A stretch of DNA of 6,264 nt from Acidobacteriota bacterium (GCA_016210935.1 JACQTH010000361.1:1-6264), one strand, 5' to 3'; positions 1 to 6,153 are shown, counted from the stretch's first letter. Numbers and translations: made by a program. Notes: generated by a model not told the origin, from the letters alone.

Positions 1-52
1 CCTCGTCGGGCGATCCCGCCGGAATCCACGCCAGAAGCTGATCGAGTGACAA
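1..52 (-). CDS. Possible 5' end of an unidentified protein (partial)
   Basis: Read on the minus strand, a TTG codon at 52-50 opens a frame that stays open to the window edge and begins MSLDQLLAWIPAGSPDE. A GAGGG Shine-Dalgarno-like sequence (63-59) lies six bases upstream of the TTG, and a TAGTAT/TATAAA-rich box lies about 25 bases upstream. The gene would follow truA on the same strand, about 180 bases downstream. Only 17 residues are visible and I do not recognise the family. The frame is also open up to another TTG at 73-71. A competing reading is the tail of a plus-strand gene ending at the TGA at 47-49; both frames have GC-rich third positions, so the call is tentative. Confidence 0.3.
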   Translation of the reverse strand, partial: MSLDQLLAWIPAGSPDE

Positions 53-74
53 GAAGGGCCCTCGGGAAAGCAAC

Positions 75-89
75 CTTTATACTATAAAG
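75..89. promoter_or_regulatory. AT-rich 15-base palindrome, possible promoter or operator
   Basis: CTTTATA-C-TATAAAG is a perfect 7+7 inverted repeat around a single C, in an otherwise GC-rich gap. On the minus strand it contains TAGTAT and TATAAA, both acceptable -10 boxes for the possible gene at 1-52. No convincing -35 box is visible. It could equally be a repressor site or chance; only the symmetry and base composition are directly seen. Confidence 0.35.
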
Positions 90-99
90 TCGGCTCTCC

Positions 100-113
100 G
101 GTCGCAAGCGACC
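100..113. repeat. Short GC-rich dyad
   Basis: GGTCGC-AA-GCGACC is a perfect 6+6 inverted repeat. As RNA it would form a five-pair stem with a CAAG loop. It lies between the AT-rich palindrome and the REP-like hairpins. No T-run follows on either strand, so it is not a standard intrinsic terminator. Confidence 0.4.
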
Positions 114-148
114 CCGCTCACCGCGAGACTCAAGGCTTCCACCGGCGT

Positions 149-220
149 CCTCGTGGCTTCCGCCTTTAGGCGGAAGATCTCAGGCCACGAGCACCCTTCC
201 GGCTGAAGCCGGAAGCCACG
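149..220. repeat. REP-like nested double hairpin downstream of truA
   Basis: There are two perfect hairpins: CTTCCGCC-TTTA-GGCGGAAG (157-176) and CTTCCGGC-TGAA-GCCGGAAG (196-215). They are also linked at longer range: CGTGGCTTCCG at 152-162 is the exact reverse complement of CGGAAGCCACG at 210-220, and CTCGTGGC (150-157) pairs with GCCACGAG (184-191). Two related hairpins in head-to-tail inverted arrangement resemble REP/BIME elements, which in other bacteria are dispersed between genes and can end or stabilise transcripts. The element lies 9 bases past the truA stop codon, where it could protect or trim the pyrE-truA mRNA 3' end. No U-run follows. Confidence 0.6.
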
Positions 221-229
221 ACAAACACA

Positions 230-1045
230 TCACCTCGTGGCATCCGCCTCGTACTCCACATTCACCAGACACAGTCCGTGAGCCGGAGCCGTCGGCCCCG
301 CCCGGCTGCGATCACCAGCGGCAAGAAGCGCGTCGATCGACGCAGCCTCCCGCCGGCCGCGGCCGATCTCGACGAGCGTGCCGACGATGGCACGAACCAT
401 GTGGCGCAGAAACCCGTCGCCGGTGATCCGGTAGCTCAGGAGCTCCGGCGGTACGCCCGCAACGCTCGAGAGCGGAATCGCCGTCGAAGCCGCGTTCACG
501 CTCCGGAGGCTGAGACGCTCGAGTGAGGATTCAAAGATCGTCCGCCGGGTGGTCACGACAGAGCTGCCGGTCGACTGGAACGAGGCAAAATCGTGCTCGC
601 CCAGGAGTCGGGCGGCTGCGTGTGCCATGGCAGCGGCGTTCAACGGCTGAGGCACGTGCCACGCAAACCGGCGGATAAACGGATCGGCCATGGCCCCGTT
701 GAGAATCCGGTACTCGTACGTCTTTCGTCTGGCGTCACGGCGTGCGTCGAATCCGTCATGCGTGACGACCACGCTGACAACCCGGACATCCTCCGGCAGG
801 CTGGCGTTCACCGCGCGTCGAAGCGTGGCCGGATCGAGATCGTTGGTCACCGAGACGCTGGCCACCTGCCCAATGGCGTGCACGCCCGCGTCTGTTCGCC
901 CCGCGCCCGCCACGGAGACGGACTTCCCGTCGATTCGACTCAACGCCTCTTCCACGAGCGCCTGGACGGTCCGATCGCCGGCCTGCCGCTGCCAGCCGGC
1001 GAAGTCTGTGCCGTCGTAGGCGAGAGCGAGTTTGAGAGTGCGCAT
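230..1045 (-). CDS. truA: tRNA pseudouridine synthase A (TruA)
   Basis: A 271-residue cytoplasmic enzyme that converts uridines at positions 38-40 of the tRNA anticodon arm to pseudouridine. The opening LALAYDGTDFAGWQRQ is typical of TruA. The catalytic-Asp motif GRTDAGVHA is at residues 49-57 (Asp52), the conserved-Tyr segment RRKTYEYRI at 106-114, and FLRHMVRAIVGTL at 212-224. The usual tail GPTAPAHGLCL is at 250-260. Residues 176-200 are somewhat longer than in compact homologues such as the E. coli enzyme. It starts at ATG 1045-1043, 14 bases after the pyrE stop. The only Shine-Dalgarno-like sequence (AGGG) is about 12 bases upstream, so translation may be coupled to pyrE. The last codons (233-248) match the repeat half-site at 149-164 at 15 of 16 bases. 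Confidence 0.97.
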   Translation of the reverse strand: MRTLKLALAYDGTDFAGWQRQAGDRTVQALVEEALSRIDGKSVSVAGAGRTDAGVHAIGQVASVSVTNDLDPATLRRAVNASLPEDVRVVSVVVTHDGFDARRDARRKTYEYRILNGAMADPFIRRFAWHVPQPLNAAAMAHAAARLLGEHDFASFQSTGSSVVTTRRTIFESSLERLSLRSVNAASTAIPLSSVAGVPPELLSYRITGDGFLRHMVRAIVGTLVEIGRGRREAASIDALLAAGDRSRAGPTAPAHGLCLVNVEYEADATR

Positions 1046-1060
1046 GGGTGGAGTGCACCC
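1046..1060 (-). promoter_or_regulatory. Small dyad filling the pyrE-truA gap
   Basis: On the plus strand GGGTG (1046-1050) and CACCC (1056-1060) are inverted copies around GAGTG. In the minus-strand transcript the stem runs from the pyrE stop codon to the base before the truA ATG and includes truA's only weak Shine-Dalgarno-like bases. It could make truA translation depend on ribosomes finishing pyrE. It has only five pairs, so chance is possible. Confidence 0.3.
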
Positions 1061-1641
1061 TACGGCATCGCCGCCGGCCGCGACCCGGGCTTTTCGATCG
1101 GCAGGCCTTGTTCACAGAGCGCGCACGCACCCGGGTCGTATTGCGGAAAGCTAATCTGCAGCAGCGAATGAAATGGCAGGTCGAGGCCCGGCTCTCCTGC
1201 GCTGCGATCCACGATCGCGCCGACCGCCAAGACGAGCGCCCCGGACGCCCGCGCGACCTGAATCGTCTCACGTGTCGACCCGCCGGTCGTCAGCACGTCC
1301 TCGATGACGATGACGCGCTCGGCGTCCGCGAGCGTGAAGCCGCGCCGCAACATGAGGGCGCCATCCTGACGCTCCGCGAAGATGGCGCGGGCGCCAAGGG
1401 CGCGCGCCACCTCGTGGCCGATGATGATTCCGCCCAGAGCCGGAGAAACGACAGCAGTGGCGCGATAGCCTCGAAGCTGGTCGGCCAGCGCGCTGCCGAG
1501 ACGCGCCGCGGCATCCGGATGTTGAAGCACCAGCGCGCACTGCAGGTATCCGCTGCTGTGAAGCCCGGAGGAGAGGCGGAAGTGGCCGTCCAGAAGGGCG
1601 CCGGAGCGGCGGAAGAGATCGAGAAGCTCCTGTCGATCCAT
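1060..1641 (-). CDS. pyrE: Orotate phosphoribosyltransferase (PyrE)
   Basis: A 193-residue cytoplasmic enzyme that joins orotate to PRPP to give orotidine 5'-phosphate in de novo pyrimidine synthesis. The PRPP-binding loop is VIVIEDVLTTGGST (110-123). Substrate-side segments FRLSSGLHSSGYLQCALVL (21-39) and FAERQDGALMLRRGF (88-102) fit the family. The CALCEQGLPIEKPGSR tail (173-188), with its two cysteines, resembles the Thermus-type PyrE subgroup more than the E. coli type; that subgroup placement is from memory. The ATG at 1641-1639 is preceded by a weak GAGA, five bases away, at the foot of the heptamer hairpin. Its stop lies 14 bases before truA, so the two are probably one transcript. Two large shadow frames overlap it and are discounted. 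Confidence 0.97.
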   Translation of the reverse strand: MDRQELLDLFRRSGALLDGHFRLSSGLHSSGYLQCALVLQHPDAAARLGSALADQLRGYRATAVVSPALGGIIIGHEVARALGARAIFAERQDGALMLRRGFTLADAERVIVIEDVLTTGGSTRETIQVARASGALVLAVGAIVDRSAGEPGLDLPFHSLLQISFPQYDPGACALCEQGLPIEKPGSRPAAMP

Positions 1642-1646
1642 GTTCG

Positions 1647-1729
1647 TCTCGGGATTTGGGATTCGGGATTCGGGATTCGAAAGACAATGTAACCACCGAA
1701 TCCCGATTCCCGAATCCCGAACCCCGGGA
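1647..1729. repeat. Facing heptamer arrays forming a long hairpin upstream of pyrE
   Basis: Four tandem copies of CGGGATT (second copy TGGGATT) occupy 1650-1677. Four inverted copies, AATCCCG with variants ATTCCCG and AACCCCG, occupy 1699-1726. Paired together with flanking bases they give a stem of about 33 positions with few mismatches and a 17-base loop (1680-1696). On the minus-strand transcript the 3' arm ends at 1647, covering the GAGA before the pyrE ATG and starting just after the peptidase stop codon. It may act as a partial terminator, an mRNA stability element or a translation block. The AT-rich loop also contains TACATT on the minus strand, a weak -10 candidate for pyrE. Confidence 0.75.
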
Positions 1730-1732
1730 AAG

Positions 1733-4183
1733 TCAGCTCGTCTTTCGGAGTCTTAGATTCTGCTCAAACAGCTTCAGGATCCTCTTGTACTCATCCGCCC
1801 AGCTCGTCTCCTGCTCGAAGCCATGATTCTCCACGGGATAGACGGCCAGTTCCCAGTTCTCCTTCCGCAGCTCGATCAGCCGCTGCACCAGCCGGACCGA
1901 ATCCTGGAAGTGTACGTTCGTATCCACCATCCCATGGCAGATCAGGAGCGCGCCCTTCAGTTTGTCGGCAAAGTAGATCGGCGAGCTTCGGCGGTACGCC
2001 TCGGGATCGCTCTGCGGCTCGTTGAGGATGTTCGACGTGTACCCGTGGTTGTAATGAGCCCAGTCGGTGACGGGTCGAAGCGCCGCGCCGGCGGCAAACG
2101 TGTCGGGCGAGGTGAACATCGCCATCAGGGTGATGAAGCCTCCATAGCTGCCGCCGTACACGCCGATGCGGGCCGGATCGACTTTTTGCGCCTTCACCAG
2201 ATAGGCGGCGCCGTCGACGATGTCATCCAAATCCTTCCCGCCCATATGCCGATAGATCGCCGTCCGCCAGTCCCGGCCGTATCCCGCGCTGCCCCGATAG
2301 TCGACGTCGAGCACCACGTATCCCCGCGACGCGAGGAGGTTGTGGAACATGTACTCGCGGTAGTAGGTCGACCAGTACTTGTGTGCGTTCTGCAGGTATC
2401 CGGCGCCGTGGACGAAAATGACCCCGGGACGCGACGCTTCGCGACGCTTCCCCATCTTGTCCGGCGTGTAGAGACGCGCGGAGACCTCAATGCCGTCGCG
2501 GGCGCGGAACTGAATCAGTTCCGGATCAACCCAGGCTAACGATCGCCACTCGCCGGAAGTCGATGTGGTGATCTGCCTGGCTTCCGCACCGGCATGGTTT
2601 GGCCTCAGATACACCTCCGGCGGTTTGTTGGTGTAGGAGTACACCATCGCGAGGGTTGACTCGTCGGGGGAGACCTCCACCACGTGCGATCCCGTCAGGG
2701 ACGTCACCAGCGTGCGGGGACCACCGTCAATCGGCATCGCGTACAGGTGGCGCTCGCCAGGATGACGCTCCGTTGACGTGAGATAGAACTTCGTCTTGTC
2801 CGGTGCGAGCGTCGCGCTCGTGATTTCGAATCTCCCGGTCGTCAGGGCGCGAGGCTTCGCACCCGGCGTTGTCGCGTCGGCCGCGTAGAGGTGCATCCAG
2901 CCGTCGTGTTCAGCCAGGAACCAGATGTCACGTCCGTCCGGCAGCCAGTTCACCGAAAGCGGCGACGCGCCGGCGCTGATCTCGCGGACCCATGCCTCAT
3001 CCCGCAGCTCATCGATGGCTCGTGTGGCCCCGGTCTCGGGATCGACGGTGACAATCCAGCGGTTCTTGTTGTCCGTCGATCGAACGGTCGTCACCGCCAT
3101 CGCGCCATCCGGGGGGAAGACCGGCAGGTTCCATCGGACCTCGCGCCCATCCGATTTGCCCGTTTGTTTGCCCGTTTCCTGTTCGTTACCCGAATCGCCG
3201 TTGCCGCTCGTGGTGGTCTTTGCGGAACCCTGATTGGCGAAGGCGCTGTCGGCCCACACGCGCTTCCCGGTCTCGAGATTCAGCACGGCGAGTCGTCGCC
3301 TCTGCTGCGCATCCCCCACTTTTGTTCGGGTGGCAGTCGATCCGGTATAGGCGCTTTCCGTCACGTATGTCGGCACATCCGCGGTCTTGGCGTCGTCGGC
3401 TCGCTCGCTGACAAGCAGAAATGCATGTTCATCGTCCGGAGACAACACGGCATCGGCCACGGCCTGACGCTCTTCCAGCTCGAATTCCGGCAACGCATCC
3501 TTCTTCTGGCGCTCCTCGCGCTTCTTCTTGCGCTCCGCCTCCTGCCGCGCATACTCCAGGAGCTTCTGTTCCTCCTCCATCAGGAACTTCTGGCTGGCCG
3601 TCTCGCGCGCCTCGCGCTTCTTGGGTTTGACGTCCGTCAGCTGCACGATCGACCCCGACTTCACCGGCACAATAAAGAGGTTGTTGTTCCGGGTGAAAGT
3701 CACGTGGGTGTCGTTTCGGGTCCAGCGGGGGTTCTCCTCGCGGTCCGTGGTGCGCGTAATCTGCCGGCGCTCGTTCGTCACCGAATCGATGACGACGATG
3801 TCGCCGTCCTGCGCGGCGAGGGCGCGGCGCCGCGCGCGATCCCAGACGGCGCCGTCGGGCGGCGCCGACTTCCGCTCTTCGTCGGACAACCGGCGAAGGT
3901 TCGTGCCGTCCTTCGAGACCGCCCATGTGGCGGGCTCGTGCTCGCCGGCCGTGCGCCATTCGAAGTAGAGGGTCTGCGAATCGCCCGACCACCTCAGGCC
4001 GGATGGCGGGTACCCCACCAGCGCCGGCCCTCGCATGATGCCGTCGATCGTCAGCTCGAACGGTCGGGGTGTGTTCGCGCCGCCACGATCCGGCGCGGTA
4101 GCAGCGTTTTGTTCCGCCGTCACCGGCACCAGAAGTGTGGGCAGCGTCAAAAGGACAACGAGCCATAGATGCCGTGCCCGCAT
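1733..4183 (-). CDS. Secreted S9-family (prolyl oligopeptidase-like) serine peptidase
   Basis: An 816-residue exported peptidase, probably cleaving oligopeptides in the periplasm. A signal peptide with hydrophobic core LWLVVLLTLPTLLVPVTA ends near residue 23. Residues about 40-540 look like the DPP-IV/S9 N-terminal beta-propeller (repeated strands such as LRWSGDSQTLYFEW and VNWLPDGRDIWFLAEHDGW). The alpha/beta hydrolase domain follows: FVHGAGY (590-596, oxyanion region), nucleophile motif GGSYGG (Ser679), Asp754 in HGMVDTNVHFQDS and His787 in ENHGFEQE, so the triad is complete. Residues 185-239 are a highly charged, probably coiled-coil insertion, and 314-347 are a polar low-complexity stretch. 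I chose ATG 4183-4181 because TGAGGT lies five bases upstream; the in-frame TTG at 4195 falls inside that Shine-Dalgarno. Whether it is a dipeptidyl or acylaminoacyl peptidase cannot be told from the sequence. Confidence 0.93.
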   Translation of the reverse strand: MRARHLWLVVLLTLPTLLVPVTAEQNAATAPDRGGANTPRPFELTIDGIMRGPALVGYPPSGLRWSGDSQTLYFEWRTAGEHEPATWAVSKDGTNLRRLSDEERKSAPPDGAVWDRARRRALAAQDGDIVVIDSVTNERRQITRTTDREENPRWTRNDTHVTFTRNNNLFIVPVKSGSIVQLTDVKPKKREARETASQKFLMEEEQKLLEYARQEAERKKKREERQKKDALPEFELEERQAVADAVLSPDDEHAFLLVSERADDAKTADVPTYVTESAYTGSTATRTKVGDAQQRRRLAVLNLETGKRVWADSAFANQGSAKTTTSGNGDSGNEQETGKQTGKSDGREVRWNLPVFPPDGAMAVTTVRSTDNKNRWIVTVDPETGATRAIDELRDEAWVREISAGASPLSVNWLPDGRDIWFLAEHDGWMHLYAADATTPGAKPRALTTGRFEITSATLAPDKTKFYLTSTERHPGERHLYAMPIDGGPRTLVTSLTGSHVVEVSPDESTLAMVYSYTNKPPEVYLRPNHAGAEARQITTSTSGEWRSLAWVDPELIQFRARDGIEVSARLYTPDKMGKRREASRPGVIFVHGAGYLQNAHKYWSTYYREYMFHNLLASRGYVVLDVDYRGSAGYGRDWRTAIYRHMGGKDLDDIVDGAAYLVKAQKVDPARIGVYGGSYGGFITLMAMFTSPDTFAAGAALRPVTDWAHYNHGYTSNILNEPQSDPEAYRRSSPIYFADKLKGALLICHGMVDTNVHFQDSVRLVQRLIELRKENWELAVYPVENHGFEQETSWADEYKRILKLFEQNLRLRKTS

Positions 4184-4188
4184 GTGAG

Positions 4189-4194
4189 ACCTCA
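4189..4194 (-). promoter_or_regulatory. Ribosome-binding site of the S9 peptidase
   Basis: TGAGGT on the minus strand lies five bases (CTCAC) upstream of ATG 4183-4181. It decides against the TTG start four codons earlier, which overlaps it. Confidence 0.7.
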
Positions 4195-4198
4195 AAAA

Positions 4199-4229
4199 CA
4201 GTTGTCGGTTGGCAGTATGCAGTTGACAG
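4199..4229. repeat. Degenerate heptamer repeat upstream of the S9 peptidase
   Basis: Read on the minus strand from 4229, the sequence divides into CTGTCAA, CTGCATA, CTGCCAA, CCGACAA and CTG: just over four copies of a seven-base unit close to CTGCCAA. It starts 15 bases upstream of the peptidase ATG and probably lies in its 5' leader or promoter. Unlike the pyrE-side array it has no facing inverted copy. Confidence 0.55.
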
Positions 4230-4243
4230 CGCCCCTGTGATGA

Positions 4244-4273
4244 CGGGCGCCCGGTAGCGCGCCCTAGTATACA
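4244..4273 (+). promoter_or_regulatory. Possible promoter and operator region for the TolC-like gene
   Basis: A GC palindrome CGGGCGCCCG (4244-4253) and a second pairing GGGCGC (4245-4250) with GCGCCC (4259-4264) sit directly before TAGTATACA (4265-4273), which contains TATACA as a plausible -10 box 76 bases before the tolC-like ATG. No matching -35 box is seen at 16-18 bases; the TTGACA at 4223-4228 is much too far away. The minus strand reads TATACT here, so the box could instead serve the peptidase gene. The region is the only divergent gap in the window. Confidence 0.35.
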
Positions 4274-4338
4274 TTTTGCAGATTGGCGAACCGTCTTCAG
4301 GCCCGATCCGTCTACACACTAAGCGGATCTGACATAAC

Positions 4339-4342
4339 GGAG
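4339..4342 (+). promoter_or_regulatory. Ribosome-binding site of the TolC-like gene
   Basis: GGAG lies six bases before the ATG at 4349, and fixes that codon as the start over the in-frame TTG at 4283. Confidence 0.7.
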
Positions 4343-4348
4343 CTTCCC

Positions 4349-5986
4349 ATGAGAACCTTACGAGTTCTTCTTTTGGTCATCCCATTTCTGGGCGCCGCAT
4401 TGTCCGCTTCCGGACAGACGCCGTCGCCGCCGCCCGCGCTGTCGCTCACCTCGATTGGAACTCAGCAACCGGCCGCGCCGGCCGGCCCGGTCCGCCGGCT
4501 TTCCGTCGAAGAGGCTGTGGCGCTCGCGCTCGAACAGAATCTCAGCATCCAGGTGCAGCGTCTCGATCCCCAGGTCCAGGATCTGAGCGTCGCGCAGGCC
4601 CGAGCGGCATGGACGCCCAACGTCTCCACCACCTTCTCGATGAACCAGCGGACGGACCAGAACACCGGGTTCCTCTCAGGCGGCGTTGGCACCGAGAAGA
4701 TCGGCACCGATCGCGTCAGCACCGACATCGGGTTCAACCAGCTGCTTCCGTGGCGCGGCGGCAGCTTCAATCTGAACTGGAACAGCGCCCGCCGGACGAC
4801 GGACTCGATCTTCGATGACTTCAATCCGAGCCTGAGCTCGTTCGTCACCGCGAGCTACGTCCAGCCGCTCCTGCGGAATGCCTCCATCAACACGCCGCGT
4901 CAGCAGCTGCTGGTTTCACAGCGAAACCGCGAGATGTCGGACATCGATCTGCGCCAGACGGTCCTGACGACAGTCCGGAACGTGCGGAACGCCTACTGGG
5001 AGCTGTCCTATGCGATCAGCTCACTCGAGGTGAACCATCTGTCGCTCGACCTCGCGCGTCAGTTGCTGAAGGACAACCGGGCGCGCGTCGAGATCGGCAC
5101 GCTGGCGCCGCTGGACATCATCGCCGCCGAAGCGGAGGTCGCCCAGCGCGAAGAGGCGGTCATCGTGGCCGAAACGGCGGTCGAGCAGGCGGAGGATCGG
5201 TTGCGGGCGCTGATCTTCGATCCGCAGATGCCGATGTTCTGGACAACGAGGCTCGAGCTGACCGATCGGCCGTCGTTCCAGGCGAAGCCAATCGACATCG
5301 ATCGGGCCGTGCGCGAGGCGCTCGACAAGCGCACCGATCTGCGCCAGACGAAAAAGACGATCGAAGTCAGCGACATCAATATCCGGTATTTCCGCAACCA
5401 GATCATGCCCGACGTCAACCTGCAGATGGACTATACGGTCCGCGGAACCGGCGGCACGAGGCTCGAGCCGCTGCGGGGGCTGCCGACCGGCCCGATCAGC
5501 CGCTCCGTAATCGCCCGCCGCGGGTATGGCAACATCCTGTCGGACATGTTCACGAACGATTTCCCCATCTGGACGCTGTCGCTGCAGGTGGGCTACCCGA
5601 TCGGCACGAGCGCCACCGAAGCCAACCTGGCGCGGGCGAGGCTGCAGTATCAGCAGTCACAGATCCAGTTGAAGAACCTCGAGCTGCAGGTGTCGCAGCA
5701 GGTGCGGGACGCCGGTCGTCAGGTCAACGCGAACCTGAAGCGCGTCGACACGACGCGGTCCTCACGGGAGCTCGCCGAGCGGCGGCTCGACGCCGAGCAG
5801 AAGAAGTTCGCGGCGGGCATGTCGTCGAGCTTCTTCATCTTCCAGGCGCAGCGCGATCTGGCGCAGGCGAGGAACGCGGAGCTGCGGGCGATCCTGGATT
5901 ACAACCGGTCGCTCGTCGACTTCGAGACGGTGCAGGAGGCGCCGGTGTCGGGCGGGGGGATCAGCATCGCCCCTGCGGGGCGATAG
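4349..5986 (+). CDS. TolC-family outer membrane efflux protein
   Basis: A 545-residue outer membrane channel protein of the OEP/TolC type, expected to form a trimer that opens into the periplasm and pairs with an inner membrane pump and adaptor. The signal peptide MRTLRVLLLVIPFLGAALSA is followed by a Pro/Ala-rich linker (about 24-48). Two homologous OEP halves follow: about 50-290, starting LSVEEAVALALEQN, and about 312-530. Each half ends in a long helical segment of the TolC kind, DNRARVEIGTLAPLDIIAAE (242-261) and KKFAAGMSSSFFIFQAQRDL (485-504). Beta-barrel segments are likely at 90-175 and 352-420. I chose ATG 4349 because GGAG precedes it and a signal peptide starts there; the frame is also open back to a TTG at 4283. 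No pump or adaptor gene is adjacent, so the substrate is unknown. Confidence 0.93.
   Translation: MRTLRVLLLVIPFLGAALSASGQTPSPPPALSLTSIGTQQPAAPAGPVRRLSVEEAVALALEQNLSIQVQRLDPQVQDLSVAQARAAWTPNVSTTFSMNQRTDQNTGFLSGGVGTEKIGTDRVSTDIGFNQLLPWRGGSFNLNWNSARRTTDSIFDDFNPSLSSFVTASYVQPLLRNASINTPRQQLLVSQRNREMSDIDLRQTVLTTVRNVRNAYWELSYAISSLEVNHLSLDLARQLLKDNRARVEIGTLAPLDIIAAEAEVAQREEAVIVAETAVEQAEDRLRALIFDPQMPMFWTTRLELTDRPSFQAKPIDIDRAVREALDKRTDLRQTKKTIEVSDINIRYFRNQIMPDVNLQMDYTVRGTGGTRLEPLRGLPTGPISRSVIARRGYGNILSDMFTNDFPIWTLSLQVGYPIGTSATEANLARARLQYQQSQIQLKNLELQVSQQVRDAGRQVNANLKRVDTTRSSRELAERRLDAEQKKFAAGMSSSFFIFQAQRDLAQARNAELRAILDYNRSLVDFETVQEAPVSGGGISIAPAGR
5966..5984 (+). terminator. Strong hairpin over the tolC-like stop codon, terminator-like
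   Basis: ATCGCCCC-TGC-GGGGCGAT is a perfect eight-base inverted repeat with a three-base loop. It encodes the last residues (IAPAG/R) and includes the first base of the TAG stop. No T-run follows, so it is not a standard intrinsic terminator; it may stabilise the mRNA end or be a palindromic repeat that moved into the gene's tail. Confidence 0.4.
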
Positions 5987-5991
5987 AACGT

Positions 5992-6148
5992 AGGTTCTGC
6001 ACGGGGGTTCGGACAGAGGTTCTCCACGCTGGTTCGGACGGAGGTTCTGCACGTAGGTTCGGCGTGACCAATCTTCGTCCAACCGTCGTGACGAACCCTC
6101 GTCGAACCATCGTTTAAGAACCCCCCGTCCGAACCGTCGCCAAGAACC
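5992..6148. repeat. Facing arrays of a 12-13-base GGTTC repeat (large imperfect palindrome)
   Basis: Left arm: GGTTC occurs six times, at 5993, 6006, 6018, 6031, 6043 and 6056. These are three tandem 25-base units starting at 5992, 6017 and 6042, of form AGGTTCTGCACG followed by GGTTCGGAC. Right arm: five GAACC and one CAACC occur at 6080, 6093, 6104, 6118, 6131 and 6144. The arms mirror each other around about 6070; for example GGTTCGGACGG (6031-6041) is the exact reverse complement of 6125-6135. The structure fills nearly the whole gap from five bases after the tolC-like stop to 20 bases before the glycosyltransferase start. No coding frame here looks real. Confidence 0.75.
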
Positions 6149-6153
6149 CATCG

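Noticed and set aside
593..1692. Plus-strand frames opposite truA and pyrE (593-1171 and 1048-1692)
   Set aside because: Their products have no family resemblance, and both are antisense to strongly recognised genes.
2891..4168. Long plus-strand open frame (425 codons) opposite the S9 peptidase
   Set aside because: It lies wholly antisense to a gene with a complete catalytic triad and signal peptide. Its product is a leucine/arginine-rich string without recognisable domains, as expected from GC-rich codon bias in the opposite strand.
4223..4273. TTGACA (4223-4228) with TATACA (4268-4273) as a classical promoter pair
   Set aside because: The boxes are 39 bases apart, far beyond the usual 16-18, and TTGACA is part of the heptamer repeat.
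3429..4319. Minus-strand frame of 296 codons overlapping the 5' part of the peptidase
   Set aside because: It is a frame-shifted reading of the peptidase gene; the product is Arg/Gly/Ala-rich, and the peptidase frame is intact.
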